This document shows positions 33,788-42,522 of a stretch of 64,000 bases of DNA, piece after piece. A program made the translations under genes and the position numbers. Under the pieces are notes generated by a model. The model saw only the letters and a list, made by a program, of their open reading frames with translations. It did no database searches and was not told the origin of the DNA. Each line of letters begins with the position of its first letter. Within the stretch, counting starts at the first letter, position 1. The DNA comes from GCA-2725625 sp964574215 (GTDB taxonomy: Bacteria; Pseudomonadota; Alphaproteobacteria; Rhodospirillales; UBA2165), in the NCBI GenBank assembly GCA_964574215.1, contig CAZNLR010000003.1, positions 1-64,000 on the forward strand, in the 5' to 3' direction.

Positions 33788-34690
33788 ATGAAACGTTTAC
33801 TTTCCATATTGGCCGCCGGGTTCGTCCTGATGTCCTGCACGAGCTACGCTGGTCAGACTCTCGCCGGTGACCGGCCGAATATTCTGATCATGGGCGAGGA
33901 TGCCGACCGTGAAACCGTGCCACGCAACAGCCGCGTATTTAAGCGGGTGCTGAACGCCCTGGCCAATCAATTGAACGATGAGGGTTTTAACGTATTCGAC
34001 GAAACCGCGGTCACCTTGGATGAATTCGTTCAGGGCAGAGTTCGCAGGAGCGACGGCGAGATTATCGATATCGCCCGTTCAATCCACCGCCCGCCCGTCG
34101 ATATCGCGGTGATCTTCGGTATTTACGCCAGTTCAAAGCAGTCGGACTACACCACCAGAATCCGGGCGCGTATCGAGGGCCGGATGCTGAACGTGCGTTC
34201 CGGGCAGCGGCTGGGAAATTTTGAGGTCGAAATTCCCCGCGCCATAATCGCCCCATACGATTGCACCCGGGAATGCCTGCTGGAGACCGTCGGCAGACAG
34301 GCTAGGCTATTGTCGCAGGATTTAGGTGCCGTGCTGACGGAAAAGCTCGCCCACATGACCGATGGCGGCAGATTCGGCGACCGGGACTACGCCTTCGGCG
34401 GACGGGACGGTTATCTGCCGACCGCCTATACGCTGCGGTTTAACGGCTTCAACGCCGACGACATCGACGGTATCGAGGAATACATCGTCGCCTTCAGAGG
34501 ATACCGGCATCACCGGCCCGTCCGAAACGATATGCGTCACGCCGAATACTGGTACGAGACCGATAGTGAATCGGCGCGCCTGAACCGCAATCTGCGGCGC
34601 ATGCTGGACCATTTGGGTGTCAGAGGCCGCGTCGTCTTCGCCGGTAACACTTTCACCGTTGATCGGATCAATCTGCGTAAAAACCGGTAA
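33788..34690 (+). CDS. lipoprotein of unknown function
   Basis: A 300-residue protein with lipobox VLMSC (Cys17). The mature part begins with a domain like the CsgG/TolB-N-terminal fold used to find components (NILIMGEDADRETVPRNSRVFKRVLNALANQL ... EGFNVFDETAV), also seen in the DUF4384-OmpA protein of the neighbouring block, and continues with a C-terminal region (residues about 230-300) that reads like a second small domain with many Arg and Tyr. The ATG follows AAGGGGGAAA. It probably works with the adjacent envelope block and may be a paralogue of part of that OmpA-domain protein; that is inference from pattern only. Confidence 0.62.
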   Translation: MKRLLSILAAGFVLMSCTSYAGQTLAGDRPNILIMGEDADRETVPRNSRVFKRVLNALANQLNDEGFNVFDETAVTLDEFVQGRVRRSDGEIIDIARSIHRPPVDIAVIFGIYASSKQSDYTTRIRARIEGRMLNVRSGQRLGNFEVEIPRAIIAPYDCTRECLLETVGRQARLLSQDLGAVLTEKLAHMTDGGRFGDRDYAFGGRDGYLPTAYTLRFNGFNADDIDGIEEYIVAFRGYRHHRPVRNDMRHAEYWYETDSESARLNRNLRRMLDHLGVRGRVVFAGNTFTVDRINLRKNR

Positions 34691-34708
34691 CGGTTAATGG
34701 AAAAGATA

Positions 34709-34736
34709 AAGGCGGCGCCGCTTGGCGCCGCCTTTT
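34709..34736. terminator. bidirectional terminator between lipoprotein and Hpt genes
   Basis: GGCGGCGCC (34711-34719) and GGCGCCGCC (34724-34732) form a nine-base stem with four loop bases, T run on the plus side and A run (T on the minus side) in front. It can end both convergent genes. Confidence 0.88.
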
Positions 34737-34752
34737 CTCGTACCAACCTTTC

Positions 34753-35097
34753 TCACAGTCCGGCGAGACTTTGGCACTGCTTAACCAAAGCCTGCAACTC
34801 GGTCACTTGTTCCTGTGACGGTGCAGACTTGGCGACGATCAATCCTTCACAGATTTGCTCAATGGTTGCGCCTGCATTGCCCAACTCCGGAAAACCGAAA
34901 GTGCCGGCCGTACCGGACAGTTTGTGGGCATGAAATCTTAAATCCTCGATAGAGGTTTCTTGCAGCCCAAATTCGGAATCAGCGGACAATCCGGCGAGAG
35001 CGGTATTCAAATTACCGACCCTTTCTCCTAACTGAGATATGTAGGTGGCCTTAAGTTCGGCTAATTTTCTCGCTATTTCCGGATTTTCATCCGTCAT
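34753..35097 (-). CDS. Hpt-domain phosphotransfer protein
   Basis: A 114-residue helical protein with the Hpt phosphorylation site FHAHKLSGTAGTFGF, where His58 would carry the phosphate. Hpt proteins pass phosphate between receivers in phosphorelays. Its start overlaps the end of the response-regulator gene by 11 bases, so the two are coupled and probably partners. No hybrid kinase is encoded nearby. Confidence 0.88.
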   Translation of the reverse strand: MTDENPEIARKLAELKATYISQLGERVGNLNTALAGLSADSEFGLQETSIEDLRFHAHKLSGTAGTFGFPELGNAGATIEQICEGLIVAKSAPSQEQVTELQALVKQCQSLAGL

Positions 35098-35479
35098 GGT
35101 AATTGCCCCAGATTTCCTTAATCTGGTCGGAAAGGGTCATGGGATCAAAGGGTTTGGCGATAACACCGATGGCTCCCAATGATTTATAGTGTTCCCGATC
35201 ACTCTCCATCACTTTGGCCGTCATAAAAATAATCGGCGTTTTCTCATAGCCGTCCAATTGCCGGATCGCTTGGTAAGTTGTCGGCCCATCCATGCCCGGC
35301 ATCATAACATCCAATAATATAAGGTCTGGGTTGTATTCGGGAATAACGCCCAGCGCTTCCTGACCTGAACTACACATGTTAACGGAAAAATTTCCGACCG
35401 CTTCCAGAGCAATTTTGGCGACAGCCTGGATATCTTCTTCATCTTCAACATATAAAATACTGTTTAGTTCAGAACCCAT
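35087..35479 (-). CDS. single-domain response regulator (CheY-like)
   Basis: A 130-residue receiver domain: acidic VEDEEDIQ at the N-terminus, phospho-acceptor D57 in LILLDVMMPGMDG, and K near the end in GVIAKPFDP. No output domain. Because its gene overlaps that of the Hpt protein, it is likely the receiver for that phosphotransfer protein. The ATG at 35479 is preferred over an upstream TTG. Confidence 0.88.
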   Translation of the reverse strand: MGSELNSILYVEDEEDIQAVAKIALEAVGNFSVNMCSSGQEALGVIPEYNPDLILLDVMMPGMDGPTTYQAIRQLDGYEKTPIIFMTAKVMESDREHYKSLGAIGVIAKPFDPMTLSDQIKEIWGNYHDG

Positions 35480-35575
35480 TTTTCTTCCCAAACTTTCAAT
35501 TTTTCGATCATAGAAACATTAGTTTAGTGAGCTTTACCGAATTTTGTACTGTACACGTTATAGCCTAAAATTCAC

Positions 35576-35607
35576 AAAAAAAATGGGACCGGATAACCGG
35601 CCCCATT
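35576..35607 (-). terminator. intrinsic terminator for the 54-residue membrane protein gene
   Basis: AATGGG-A-CCGG and CCGG-C-CCATT (35582-35592/35597-35607) pair with one internal mismatch and a four-base loop; on the minus strand the stem is followed by at least eight T. It lies 47 bases behind the stop codon at 35655. Confidence 0.7.
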
Positions 35608-35654
35608 AAGTTTGTCGATGAGGTGCAAATGGACGGAATGCGAGGTCCAACGGC

Positions 35655-35819
35655 TCAGTAGAGCCAAACCCCATCGAGCCCCAAACTGGTCAACAAAATC
35701 TTGAACATGGCAAACAGAACCAAAATCAGGGGGGCGCCGTAAAACACCAAGGGTAAAAGCTGGCCCTTCTCGGCTTTAGCGTTCGAATTGCTATTCTTGA
35801 TTTTAGGTTCGATCGACAT
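35655..35819 (-). CDS. 54-residue membrane protein
   Basis: A short frame from ATG (35819) to TGA (35655-35657). The product starts MSIEPKIKNSNSNAK, then has a hydrophobic helix at about residues 21-45 (LLPLVFYGAPLILVLFAMF) and a short polar end (GLDGVWLY). It begins 10 bases behind the stop of the cyclic-nucleotide-binding gene and is followed by a terminator, which supports it as a real gene in that operon. No known family. Confidence 0.6.
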   Translation of the reverse strand: MSIEPKIKNSNSNAKAEKGQLLPLVFYGAPLILVLFAMFKILLTSLGLDGVWLY

Positions 35820-35829
35820 GATAAATTCT

Positions 35830-36369
35830 TTAAGTCCGCCACTTCTTCTGCAAACTTCTCGTCAGGCAATCACTGAGACGCCCGTGATAGAACGAATTGT
35901 TGCGGACGAGGGTGTTCAATATTTTAAGATCAATGGATAAAATTTCGCCATCGGACGCGGCGACGGTTTGTCTTGGCTCGGCACCGCCCGTCAAAAAGGC
36001 CGACTCGCCAAATACTTCGCCAGGCAACAGCGTTTTCTCACCCGTGCCGTCCGATTTGATTGCAATTTTTCCATTGGCGACGATGAAAATATTTTCAGCG
36101 ACTTCGCCAGGTTCCAAAATGATTTCACCTTTTTTGACTTCTCTCAGGTCGGCCAGCAACAAGGTGGAATCTTTTTCCCGACCATTGAGATGCTTGAATA
36201 CGTCATCAAATCGACGGGTGAATTCTTCCTTTTGAATTGCGCTTTGAGCAACCGGATCGATTTTAATTTCGGTAAAGGATTGACGCGCCATATTCCCGCG
36301 TAAATATTTTCTTCGATGATCGATTGCGTTGGGATCGCGTTGCAGCATATTCATTTTTTTCGCCTTCAT
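35830..36369 (-). CDS. cyclic-nucleotide-binding domain protein
   Basis: A 179-residue protein with one cNMP-binding domain (about 60-165: EPGEVAENIFIVANGKIAI, PGEVFGESAFLTGGAEPRQTV). The Glu and the Arg of the phosphate-binding cassette (GES...PRQT) are kept, so ligand binding is plausible. No helix-turn-helix follows, so it is not a Crp-type DNA-binding protein; it more likely acts as a signalling or scaffold protein. It is cotranscribed with the small membrane protein just downstream. Confidence 0.8.
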   Translation of the reverse strand: MKAKKMNMLQRDPNAIDHRRKYLRGNMARQSFTEIKIDPVAQSAIQKEEFTRRFDDVFKHLNGREKDSTLLLADLREVKKGEIILEPGEVAENIFIVANGKIAIKSDGTGEKTLLPGEVFGESAFLTGGAEPRQTVAASDGEILSIDLKILNTLVRNNSFYHGRLSDCLTRSLQKKWRT

Positions 36370-36582
36370 GGCTGTTTGGGGACGTTTTGTTTTTTATCTA
36401 TCGTCGGTTATAAGCGGCCGCTGTTTCAACAGAATGAAGAGCTTGTGATAAAGTTGTGAATAGTTGTTACAAAGGCGAATTTTAGTGTTAATGTGGCTTG
36501 AGTTTCTCAGCTTTTCCGGGATCGGAGAGTTGATAAATGCAGCCAATCCGGTCGATCCGGCAAAAAGCAGTACAGGGGTAGG

Positions 36583-37290
36583 ATGTCTGGGCATTTATTG
36601 ATCGTCGAAGATGATGAATTGGTTCAATCGCTTCTGGCGGCTTATCTGAAAGCGGAAGGTTTCAAAGTCAGCTATGCCGGCACCGGAAAGGAAATGCTGG
36701 CGATCCTCAATTCGGAAAAAATCGATCTGATCCTGTTGGATCTGGGCTTACCCGATGAAGACGGTCTGACCTTGACCCGTCAGACACGCGCTCGTTCGAA
36801 TATTCCCATCATCGTCATTACCGCGCGACAAGGCCGCGAGGACCGGTTGGCGGCTCTGGAAATGGGTGCCGACGACTATCTCACCAAACCCTTCGATCCT
36901 GAGGAATTGGTGCTGCGGGTGCATAATGTCCTGGGCCGGTCACAAGGCGAAAACAATGTCGATACAAGCGCTTTGGAAAGTGAGTTGATCGAATTCGACG
37001 GTTGGCAAATTGATATTGCCGGACGAACGGTCAATGGTCCCTCTGGCGAGGAAATCGCTTTGACCAATGCCGAGTTTAATTTGTTTTCGGCCCTGGTCAA
37101 AGCACCCAATCGAGTGCTCAGCAGGGATTTTCTATTGGACGCCGTTGCTCGGGACGACGACGCTCCGTCGGACCGGCTGATCGACGTTCTGGTCAGCCGC
37201 GTACGGAAAAAAATCGAAAAAAACCCGAAAAAGCCCGAACTGATCATTACCGTGCCCGGCTTCGGTTATAAATTTACCGGCGCGACTTGA
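36583..37290 (+). CDS. OmpR-family response regulator
   Basis: A 235-residue two-domain regulator: receiver (residues 1-120, acidic IVEDDELV, phospho-acceptor D53 in LILLDLGLP, Lys in LTKPFDP) and a winged-helix Trans_reg_C domain (about 135-232, ending KPELIITVPGFGYKF). No histidine kinase gene is adjacent, so the partner is encoded elsewhere. Close to TorR/OmpR-type regulators; targets unknown. It is divergent from the cyclic-nucleotide-binding gene over a 213-base A/T-rich region. Confidence 0.9.
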   Translation: MSGHLLIVEDDELVQSLLAAYLKAEGFKVSYAGTGKEMLAILNSEKIDLILLDLGLPDEDGLTLTRQTRARSNIPIIVITARQGREDRLAALEMGADDYLTKPFDPEELVLRVHNVLGRSQGENNVDTSALESELIEFDGWQIDIAGRTVNGPSGEEIALTNAEFNLFSALVKAPNRVLSRDFLLDAVARDDDAPSDRLIDVLVSRVRKKIEKNPKKPELIITVPGFGYKFTGAT

Positions 37291-37306
37291 TTATTCGAAC
37301 GGTTGA

Positions 37307-38239
37307 TCAGAAGTCGACTTGATCGCCGCCCTTCAGATTCAATCTTTCCCGTGCTTCCTCAGGCGTCGCAACATCCAACGACAGTTCCTCCACGATACGG
37401 CGAATTTTTGCCACTTGGTCGGCATTTGATTCAGCCATTTGGCCTTTGCCGATATACAGAGAATCCTCCAGACCGACGCGGACGTTGCCCCCCATAATGG
37501 CGCCCGTGGTCACGAAGCTCATTTGATGGCGGCCGGCAGCTAAAATCGACCATTCGTAGCTATCTTCACCGAACAGCTTGTTGGCGATCCGGCGCATGTG
37601 CATCAAATTGTCGATGTCGGCACCGATGCCGCCTAGAATGCCGAAAATGGTCTGCACAAAGAAAGGAGGCTCGACCAGACCCCGGTCGACGAAATGGGCG
37701 AGATTGTAGAGGTGCCCGACGTCATAGCATTCGAATTCGAAACGGGTGCCGTGTTCTTTGCCAAGATTGTTCAAGACCCATTCGATATCCTTAAAGGTAT
37801 TGCGGAAAATAAAATCCCGGGTCATCTCAAGATATTCGGGTTCCCATTGGTTCTTCCAGTCGAGACCTTTGCCGAGAATGGGAAACAATCCGAAATTCAT
37901 CGAGCCCATATTCAGCGACGACATTTCCGGCTTGGCCCGAAGCGCGCCGGCGCACCGTTCTTCCAACGTCATACCGTGACCGCCACCCGTCGTTATGTTG
38001 CAGACCGCATCGACGGATTGTTTGATCCGCGGCAAAAACTCCATAAAAACGTCCGGATTGGAGGTCGGACGGCCGTTTTCCGGATCGCGGGCATGAAGGT
38101 GCAGGATCGTCGCGCCGGCTTCGGCCGCCGCAATGGCATCCTCGGCAATATCGGTGGGCGTGATCGGCAGATGTTCCGACATGGACGGTGTATGGATCGA
38201 ACCGGTTATTGCGCAGGTGATGATGACGCTATTTGACAT
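37307..38239 (-). CDS. beta-keto acid cleavage enzyme (BKACE/DUF849 family)
   Basis: A 310-residue TIM-barrel protein of the BKACE (3-keto-5-aminohexanoate cleavage enzyme) family. The family starts VIITCAITGSIHTPSMSEHLPITP, the zinc-binding block ILHLHARDPENGRP and NITTGGG are present. Members condense a beta-keto acid with acetyl-CoA and release acetoacetate or a CoA thioester. Last gene of the four-gene minus-strand unit with three cyclase-family genes, so it probably acts on a keto acid formed by them. The operon has an operator-like motif in its promoter region (41009-41022). Confidence 0.87.
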   Translation of the reverse strand: MSNSVIITCAITGSIHTPSMSEHLPITPTDIAEDAIAAAEAGATILHLHARDPENGRPTSNPDVFMEFLPRIKQSVDAVCNITTGGGHGMTLEERCAGALRAKPEMSSLNMGSMNFGLFPILGKGLDWKNQWEPEYLEMTRDFIFRNTFKDIEWVLNNLGKEHGTRFEFECYDVGHLYNLAHFVDRGLVEPPFFVQTIFGILGGIGADIDNLMHMRRIANKLFGEDSYEWSILAAGRHQMSFVTTGAIMGGNVRVGLEDSLYIGKGQMAESNADQVAKIRRIVEELSLDVATPEEARERLNLKGGDQVDF

Positions 38240-38263
38240 TTGCTGTTCTCCTCTTCCCTTTGT

Positions 38264-39043
38264 TTAGTCGAACATGGCGACAGCCCGCGTCCAACCGGCT
38301 GAGGCGTCCTTAATTTTACATGGAAAACAGGCGACGCAGAATCCGGTCGCCGGCAATTTTTCCAGATGCTGTAATTTTTCGAGATGGCAGTATTGGTTTT
38401 CGATCCCGGCGTAATGGCCTTCCCAAATGATCGCCGGGTCCTTGGTTTCTTCCCACTTTTTCGCCGTGTGATGAAAGGGAGCATCCCATCCCCAGGCATC
38501 GATGCCGGTAATGCGTACGCCCCGCTCCGTTAAATATATCGTCGCCTCGCGGCCCATGCCGATCCCGGCGGTCATAAATTCGTCGGTGCCGTAGCATTCG
38601 CTGGCGCGGGTATTAACCAGAACGATATCCAAGGGCTGTAAATCGTGGCCAATACGGTCCAGCTCTTCCTCGACCTCCTGGGCGGTGACCACATGCCCGT
38701 CTTCCAGCTTCCTGAAGTCCAGCTTTACCCCCGGGCGGAAGCACCAATCGAGTGGCACCTCGTCGATGGTCATCATAGGCTTGCCGGTCTTGTCATGGGT
38801 ATGAAAATGATAGGGCGCATCCAAATGGGTGCCGTTATGGGTCACCAGGTTGATGCGCTCCCACGCCCAGCCCTGACCGTCCGGCAGTTGGTCAGGCGTC
38901 AGGCCCGGAAAGAAGCTGCAGATCACGTCCGCATTGTCGGCGCCTTTCATATATTCGATGTTGGGCCGCATGACATCGGGGTCACTGACGGTTTCGTTGT
39001 CGAGCACCATGGAAATATCGACAAATTTTGACGGTAATTGCAT
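38264..39043 (-). CDS. cyclase family hydrolase
   Basis: A 259-residue member of the cyclase (Cyclase/KynB/isatin hydrolase) family: VDISMVLDNETVSDPD at the N-terminus and the metal motif HNGTHLDAPYHFH. Known members hydrolyse amide or ester bonds, for example N-formylkynurenine or isatin. It is clearly a tandem paralogue of the next gene upstream (39062-39838): the metal motif and the block TIDEVPLxWCFRPGVKLDFR are nearly identical. The spacing to both neighbours is under 25 bases, so an operon is certain. Confidence 0.87.
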   Translation of the reverse strand: MQLPSKFVDISMVLDNETVSDPDVMRPNIEYMKGADNADVICSFFPGLTPDQLPDGQGWAWERINLVTHNGTHLDAPYHFHTHDKTGKPMMTIDEVPLDWCFRPGVKLDFRKLEDGHVVTAQEVEEELDRIGHDLQPLDIVLVNTRASECYGTDEFMTAGIGMGREATIYLTERGVRITGIDAWGWDAPFHHTAKKWEETKDPAIIWEGHYAGIENQYCHLEKLQHLEKLPATGFCVACFPCKIKDASAGWTRAVAMFD

Positions 39044-39061
39044 TTAGATTTTTCCTGTCGG

Positions 39062-39838
39062 TTATTCTTCAAATATGGCGACGGCGCGCGTCCACCCCGC
39101 CGACGCGCCCCGGATTTTCACGGGAAAGCAGGTAATCTCGAAGCCATTGGCCGGCAAGGACTCTAAGTTGTGAAGTTTTTCGAGATGGCAGTAGCCAATT
39201 TCTCGTCCCGCTTTGTGACCTTCCCAGATCAACGACGCATCGCCGGTTTCGGCATATTTGTCTTTGGTGTGAACAAAGGGCGCATCCCAGCTCCAGGCGT
39301 CGGTGCCGGTTACCCGGACGCCGCGTTCCAACAGATACAGAGTCGCCTCACGTCCCATGCCGCACCCGCTGGCGACATAATGGTCGCTGCCGTAAGCCCC
39401 GCCCGCCGCCGTATTGACCACCACGATCTCCAATGGCTGCAAGTCGTGGCCGATACGATCCAACTCCGCTTCCACATCTTCGGCCGTGACCACATAGCCG
39501 TCCTCCAGGTGGCGGAAATCCAGTTTGACGCCGGGGCGGAAGCACCATTCCAGAGGCACCTCGTCGATGGTAGTGGATTCTTTGCCCTGATCCATGGTGG
39601 AGTGGAAGTGATACGGCGCGTCCAGATGAGTGCCGTTATGGGTAATCAAATGCACTTTTTCTATGGCCCAGCCTTCGCCCTCCGGCAGGTCCGCCTCTTC
39701 CAGGCCGGGGAAAAAGGCGGTGACGTCGCTCGCCGTATCCTTGTGGGTGAAGTACTCAATTTCCGGGCCATAGCCCGGCGGATCGGAAACGACATCGTTC
39801 TCCAGGTGCATAGAAATATCGACGAACATACGGGCCAT
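39062..39838 (-). CDS. cyclase family hydrolase (tandem paralogue)
   Basis: A 258-residue cyclase-family protein, second of two tandem paralogues. Metal-binding HNGTHLDAPYHF and TIDEVPLEWCFRPGV are kept. It differs mostly in surface loops and in the residues around position 60-70 and 150-165, which in the family shape the substrate pocket. The pair probably handles two related substrates or forms a heteromeric enzyme. Confidence 0.87.
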   Translation of the reverse strand: MARMFVDISMHLENDVVSDPPGYGPEIEYFTHKDTASDVTAFFPGLEEADLPEGEGWAIEKVHLITHNGTHLDAPYHFHSTMDQGKESTTIDEVPLEWCFRPGVKLDFRHLEDGYVVTAEDVEAELDRIGHDLQPLEIVVVNTAAGGAYGSDHYVASGCGMGREATLYLLERGVRVTGTDAWSWDAPFVHTKDKYAETGDASLIWEGHKAGREIGYCHLEKLHNLESLPANGFEITCFPVKIRGASAGWTRAVAIFEE

Positions 39839-39878
39839 TTTTTGCGCCCCTTTTATCCTGCGGCTATTTTATCGCCAA

Positions 39879-40940
39879 CTACTTGATCGCTTGGGGATTC
39901 AACGGCGAGCCGGTGCCGCGGGTGATGACCAGGGGCGGCGCACAGAGGAAGAACTCGTAAATCCCGTCTTTGGCGCAATCCGCCGCCAGTTCCCGCAAAT
40001 ACCATATTTCGCCGTGGACAATACCGATATAGGGAATGGTCACCCAATGCCACGGTTGATTGGTGCCGTCGGTGGTCTCGTTGGGCCGAACCTCGATTCC
40101 CCAGGTATCGGAGCAGATACCGGCGATCTGTTTTTCATGTATCCAGTCTACGGTCTCGAATGCCAGTCCCGGTGCATCACCGCCGCCGTAACCGCCCCAT
40201 TCACCCTTATCCAGGCAATCGGCCATCTGGCCTGTGTTGACCAAAACGAAATCGCCCCGGCGCACTTCAACTCCCTGTTTTTTAGCCGTGCGGTTGAGGT
40301 CGTTAACGGTGATGCCATAGCCATCCTTCAGCCGGTCTTTTTTCTTGTAGCGCGCCACGTCCAAAAGAACGCCACGGCCGACCATTTTATCGGCGAATTT
40401 TTCAATGCCGCATTTATGGGCGCCGTTGGAATCAACCAGATTGGCGTCATAGCCGTTCCACATTTTCTCCTCGGCGAAGACATGGGACAGCGCATCCCAC
40501 TGGGACGCCGCTTGGGTAGGCAGATTGATAAAATCGTCGGCGTAGCGGAGACCGACGGATTTGTCCTGCGTTCCCGCCGCAGCATCGGTGCCGGTTGCCA
40601 GCATGTGGTGCATGGGATTCCAACGACCGCCGAACAGGCCGTTCTGGGGACCTTTTTCATCCAGGTTCAACCCCAACCGGAAGACCTTGCCCCGGCGGAT
40701 CAGTTTCGAGGCTTCGACGATATCTTTGGGCGTGATGTAATTGAGAACGCCTAGCTCGTCCCTTTTACCCCACTTTCCCCAGTTGGAAAGCTGACGCCCT
40801 TTGCGCAAAACGGCGGCTTTGGTAAGCCCCTTTTTCTTGGCTCTTTTTGGTGCTTTGGATTTTACTTTTGCCTGGACTTTCGATTTAGCTCTAACAGACT
40901 TCTTGGCCGCAGTTTTTCTGGCCGTTGCTTTCTTAGCCAT
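39879..40940 (-). CDS. cyclase family hydrolase with histone-H1-like basic tail
   Basis: A 353-residue protein. The first ~38 residues are a Lys/Ala/Arg-rich tail (AKKATARKTAAKKS ... KAPKRAKKKG) like histone H1 C-termini or bacterial Hc1-like proteins. After it comes a cyclase-family domain of the longer subfamily with QWDALSHVF in place of HxGTHxD, GRGVLLDVARY, and a C-terminal block ending PPLVITRGTGSPLNP. The ATG at 40940 has GGGAGG in front, supporting the tail as translated. It is the first gene of the four-gene operon. The tail could bind DNA or polyphosphate, or be a localisation signal; I know of no such fusion. Confidence 0.8.
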   Translation of the reverse strand: MAKKATARKTAAKKSVRAKSKVQAKVKSKAPKRAKKKGLTKAAVLRKGRQLSNWGKWGKRDELGVLNYITPKDIVEASKLIRRGKVFRLGLNLDEKGPQNGLFGGRWNPMHHMLATGTDAAAGTQDKSVGLRYADDFINLPTQAASQWDALSHVFAEEKMWNGYDANLVDSNGAHKCGIEKFADKMVGRGVLLDVARYKKKDRLKDGYGITVNDLNRTAKKQGVEVRRGDFVLVNTGQMADCLDKGEWGGYGGGDAPGLAFETVDWIHEKQIAGICSDTWGIEVRPNETTDGTNQPWHWVTIPYIGIVHGEIWYLRELAADCAKDGIYEFFLCAPPLVITRGTGSPLNPQAIK

Positions 40941-41008
40941 TGGACGAACCTCCCTTGTTTGTCTTTTCAAATAGTCTAGGCTAGAGACAAATTTCTGTCG
41001 AGACATAT

Positions 41009-41022
41009 TGATCATCTGATTA
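41009..41022. promoter_or_regulatory. possible operator (weak copy of TGATCAyTyGATCA)
   Basis: TGATCATCTGATTA lies between the divergent cyclase and amidase operons, 69 bases from each start. It matches the repeated site at 51113, 58096 and 61989 at 12 of 14 positions. Could be a weaker site of the same TetR regulator. Confidence 0.4.
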
Positions 41023-41090
41023 CTAATTTTGCAGAATGGGATAACGCCGGGAACCGGCATAAAAAAGAAGCAGGGAGAAGAAGCAAAATT

Positions 41091-42494
41091 ATGACAGACT
41101 GGATGGACCGCCCGCTCCGGGAAATTGCGGCAGCCTTACGCGATGGAAATCTGACCGCCGAGGAACTGACCGAGTTGGCCATCGCCCGCCACGAAAAGTG
41201 GGACGATACCCTGCATGCCTATAAAAGCTGGGATGCGGATTTCGCACGGGAACAGGCGTCCGCCGCGGATAAATCTTTCCGCGCCGGCAATGATCTGGGC
41301 CCTCTCCAAGGCATATCCATATCGGTCAAGGATTTGTACGGGGTGGCGGGCCTCCCCACCTTTGCCGGCACACCGAACCGCCTGCCCGAAAACTGGGAAA
41401 CGGAAGGTCCCGTCGTCAAAGCCGTGCGGCGGCAATTGGCGGTCATTCCCGGCAAAGCCCACACGGTCGAGTTCGCCTATGGCGGCATCGGCGCCAATGC
41501 TCATTGGGGAACACCCCGCAATCCCTGGGACGCGGACCAACACCGCGTTCCCGGCGGTTCCAGCGCCGGGGCCGGGGTCAGCCTGTGGGAAGGCTCGGCC
41601 TCGTTCGCCTTCGGCACCGACACCGGCGGCTCGGTGCGCATACCGGCATCTTTCACCGGCTGTGTGGGCATTAAAACAACCAAGGGCCGCTGGTCCACCG
41701 ACGGCATCGTTCCCTTGAGCTCCTCGTTCGATACGCCCGGCGTCATCGCCAAGTCGATGGAGGATGCGGTATACGCCTTCGAGGCCGTCGACCCCAAATG
41801 CCGCCACCGCGGCGCCACGATCGAGCCCAAGGAAATTTCGGAGGTCAGGCTGGGCGTCACCAAGGATTATTTTTGGGACCGATGTCAGGACGACATCGCT
41901 GAGGTGGCGGAGAAAGCTATTTCGACGATATCCTCTGCCGGTGCGAAATCTATAGAGGTTCCCTTTCCGCAGGCTGATGAATCCCTCAAAACCTTGGCCG
42001 AAGGCGCCATAGTCGCCGCCGAAATCTACGCCTTTCTGGAAACCGACCTTCCCCAATGGATCGAAACCCTGGAACCCAGGGTGCGGGCGCGCATCGAGGA
42101 TGGCAGCAAGGTAAGCGGCACCGACTATGTGCGGGCATGCAAAAAGGCGGCCTTGCTGGGCGCTCAGGCCGACGCAGCGCTTGACGCCGTCGATGTGCTG
42201 GCTGTCCCGACCATTCCCATTACACCCCCCACCGTCGAAGAAGTGGAGGACCTGAAAGTCTACCGGTCGAAAAACATGCCGGCCCTGAGCAACACCATGC
42301 CCGGCAACGTTCTGGGGCTGGCGGCGGTTACGCTGCCGGTGGGCCTCGATCAGGCGGGAATGCCGGTGGGTCTGCAATTGATATCGAGATCGCATCACGA
42401 GGAAAATCTTTTAAGCGCTGCTTTGGCCGTCGATGCGGCCCTCGGGCCGGTCCAGGATCGTATCGGAACCCCGCCCCTCGGCGGTGGGCTGTAA
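41091..42494 (+). CDS. amidase (amidase signature family)
   Basis: A 467-residue amidase-signature enzyme. K80 in ISVKDLYG, the cis-Ser loop PGGSSAGAGVS and the nucleophile block GTDTGGSVRIPASFTG make a complete Ser-cisSer-Lys triad. Such enzymes split amides to carboxylate and ammonia. It leads the plus-strand operon (amidase, HIBADH-like, deacetylase, EthD, RidA), divergent from the cyclases, so both operons probably serve one pathway. A good AGGGAGAAG lies before the ATG. Confidence 0.9.
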   Translation: MTDWMDRPLREIAAALRDGNLTAEELTELAIARHEKWDDTLHAYKSWDADFAREQASAADKSFRAGNDLGPLQGISISVKDLYGVAGLPTFAGTPNRLPENWETEGPVVKAVRRQLAVIPGKAHTVEFAYGGIGANAHWGTPRNPWDADQHRVPGGSSAGAGVSLWEGSASFAFGTDTGGSVRIPASFTGCVGIKTTKGRWSTDGIVPLSSSFDTPGVIAKSMEDAVYAFEAVDPKCRHRGATIEPKEISEVRLGVTKDYFWDRCQDDIAEVAEKAISTISSAGAKSIEVPFPQADESLKTLAEGAIVAAEIYAFLETDLPQWIETLEPRVRARIEDGSKVSGTDYVRACKKAALLGAQADAALDAVDVLAVPTIPITPPTVEEVEDLKVYRSKNMPALSNTMPGNVLGLAAVTLPVGLDQAGMPVGLQLISRSHHEENLLSAALAVDAALGPVQDRIGTPPLGGGL

Positions 42495-42522
42495 AGGTAA
42501 CATTGTAATTTGGAGTGATTGA

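Noticed and set aside
41136..42398. Minus-strand frame of 420 codons
   Set aside because: Antisense to the amidase gene with its complete catalytic triad; composition is a mirror of the amidase codons.
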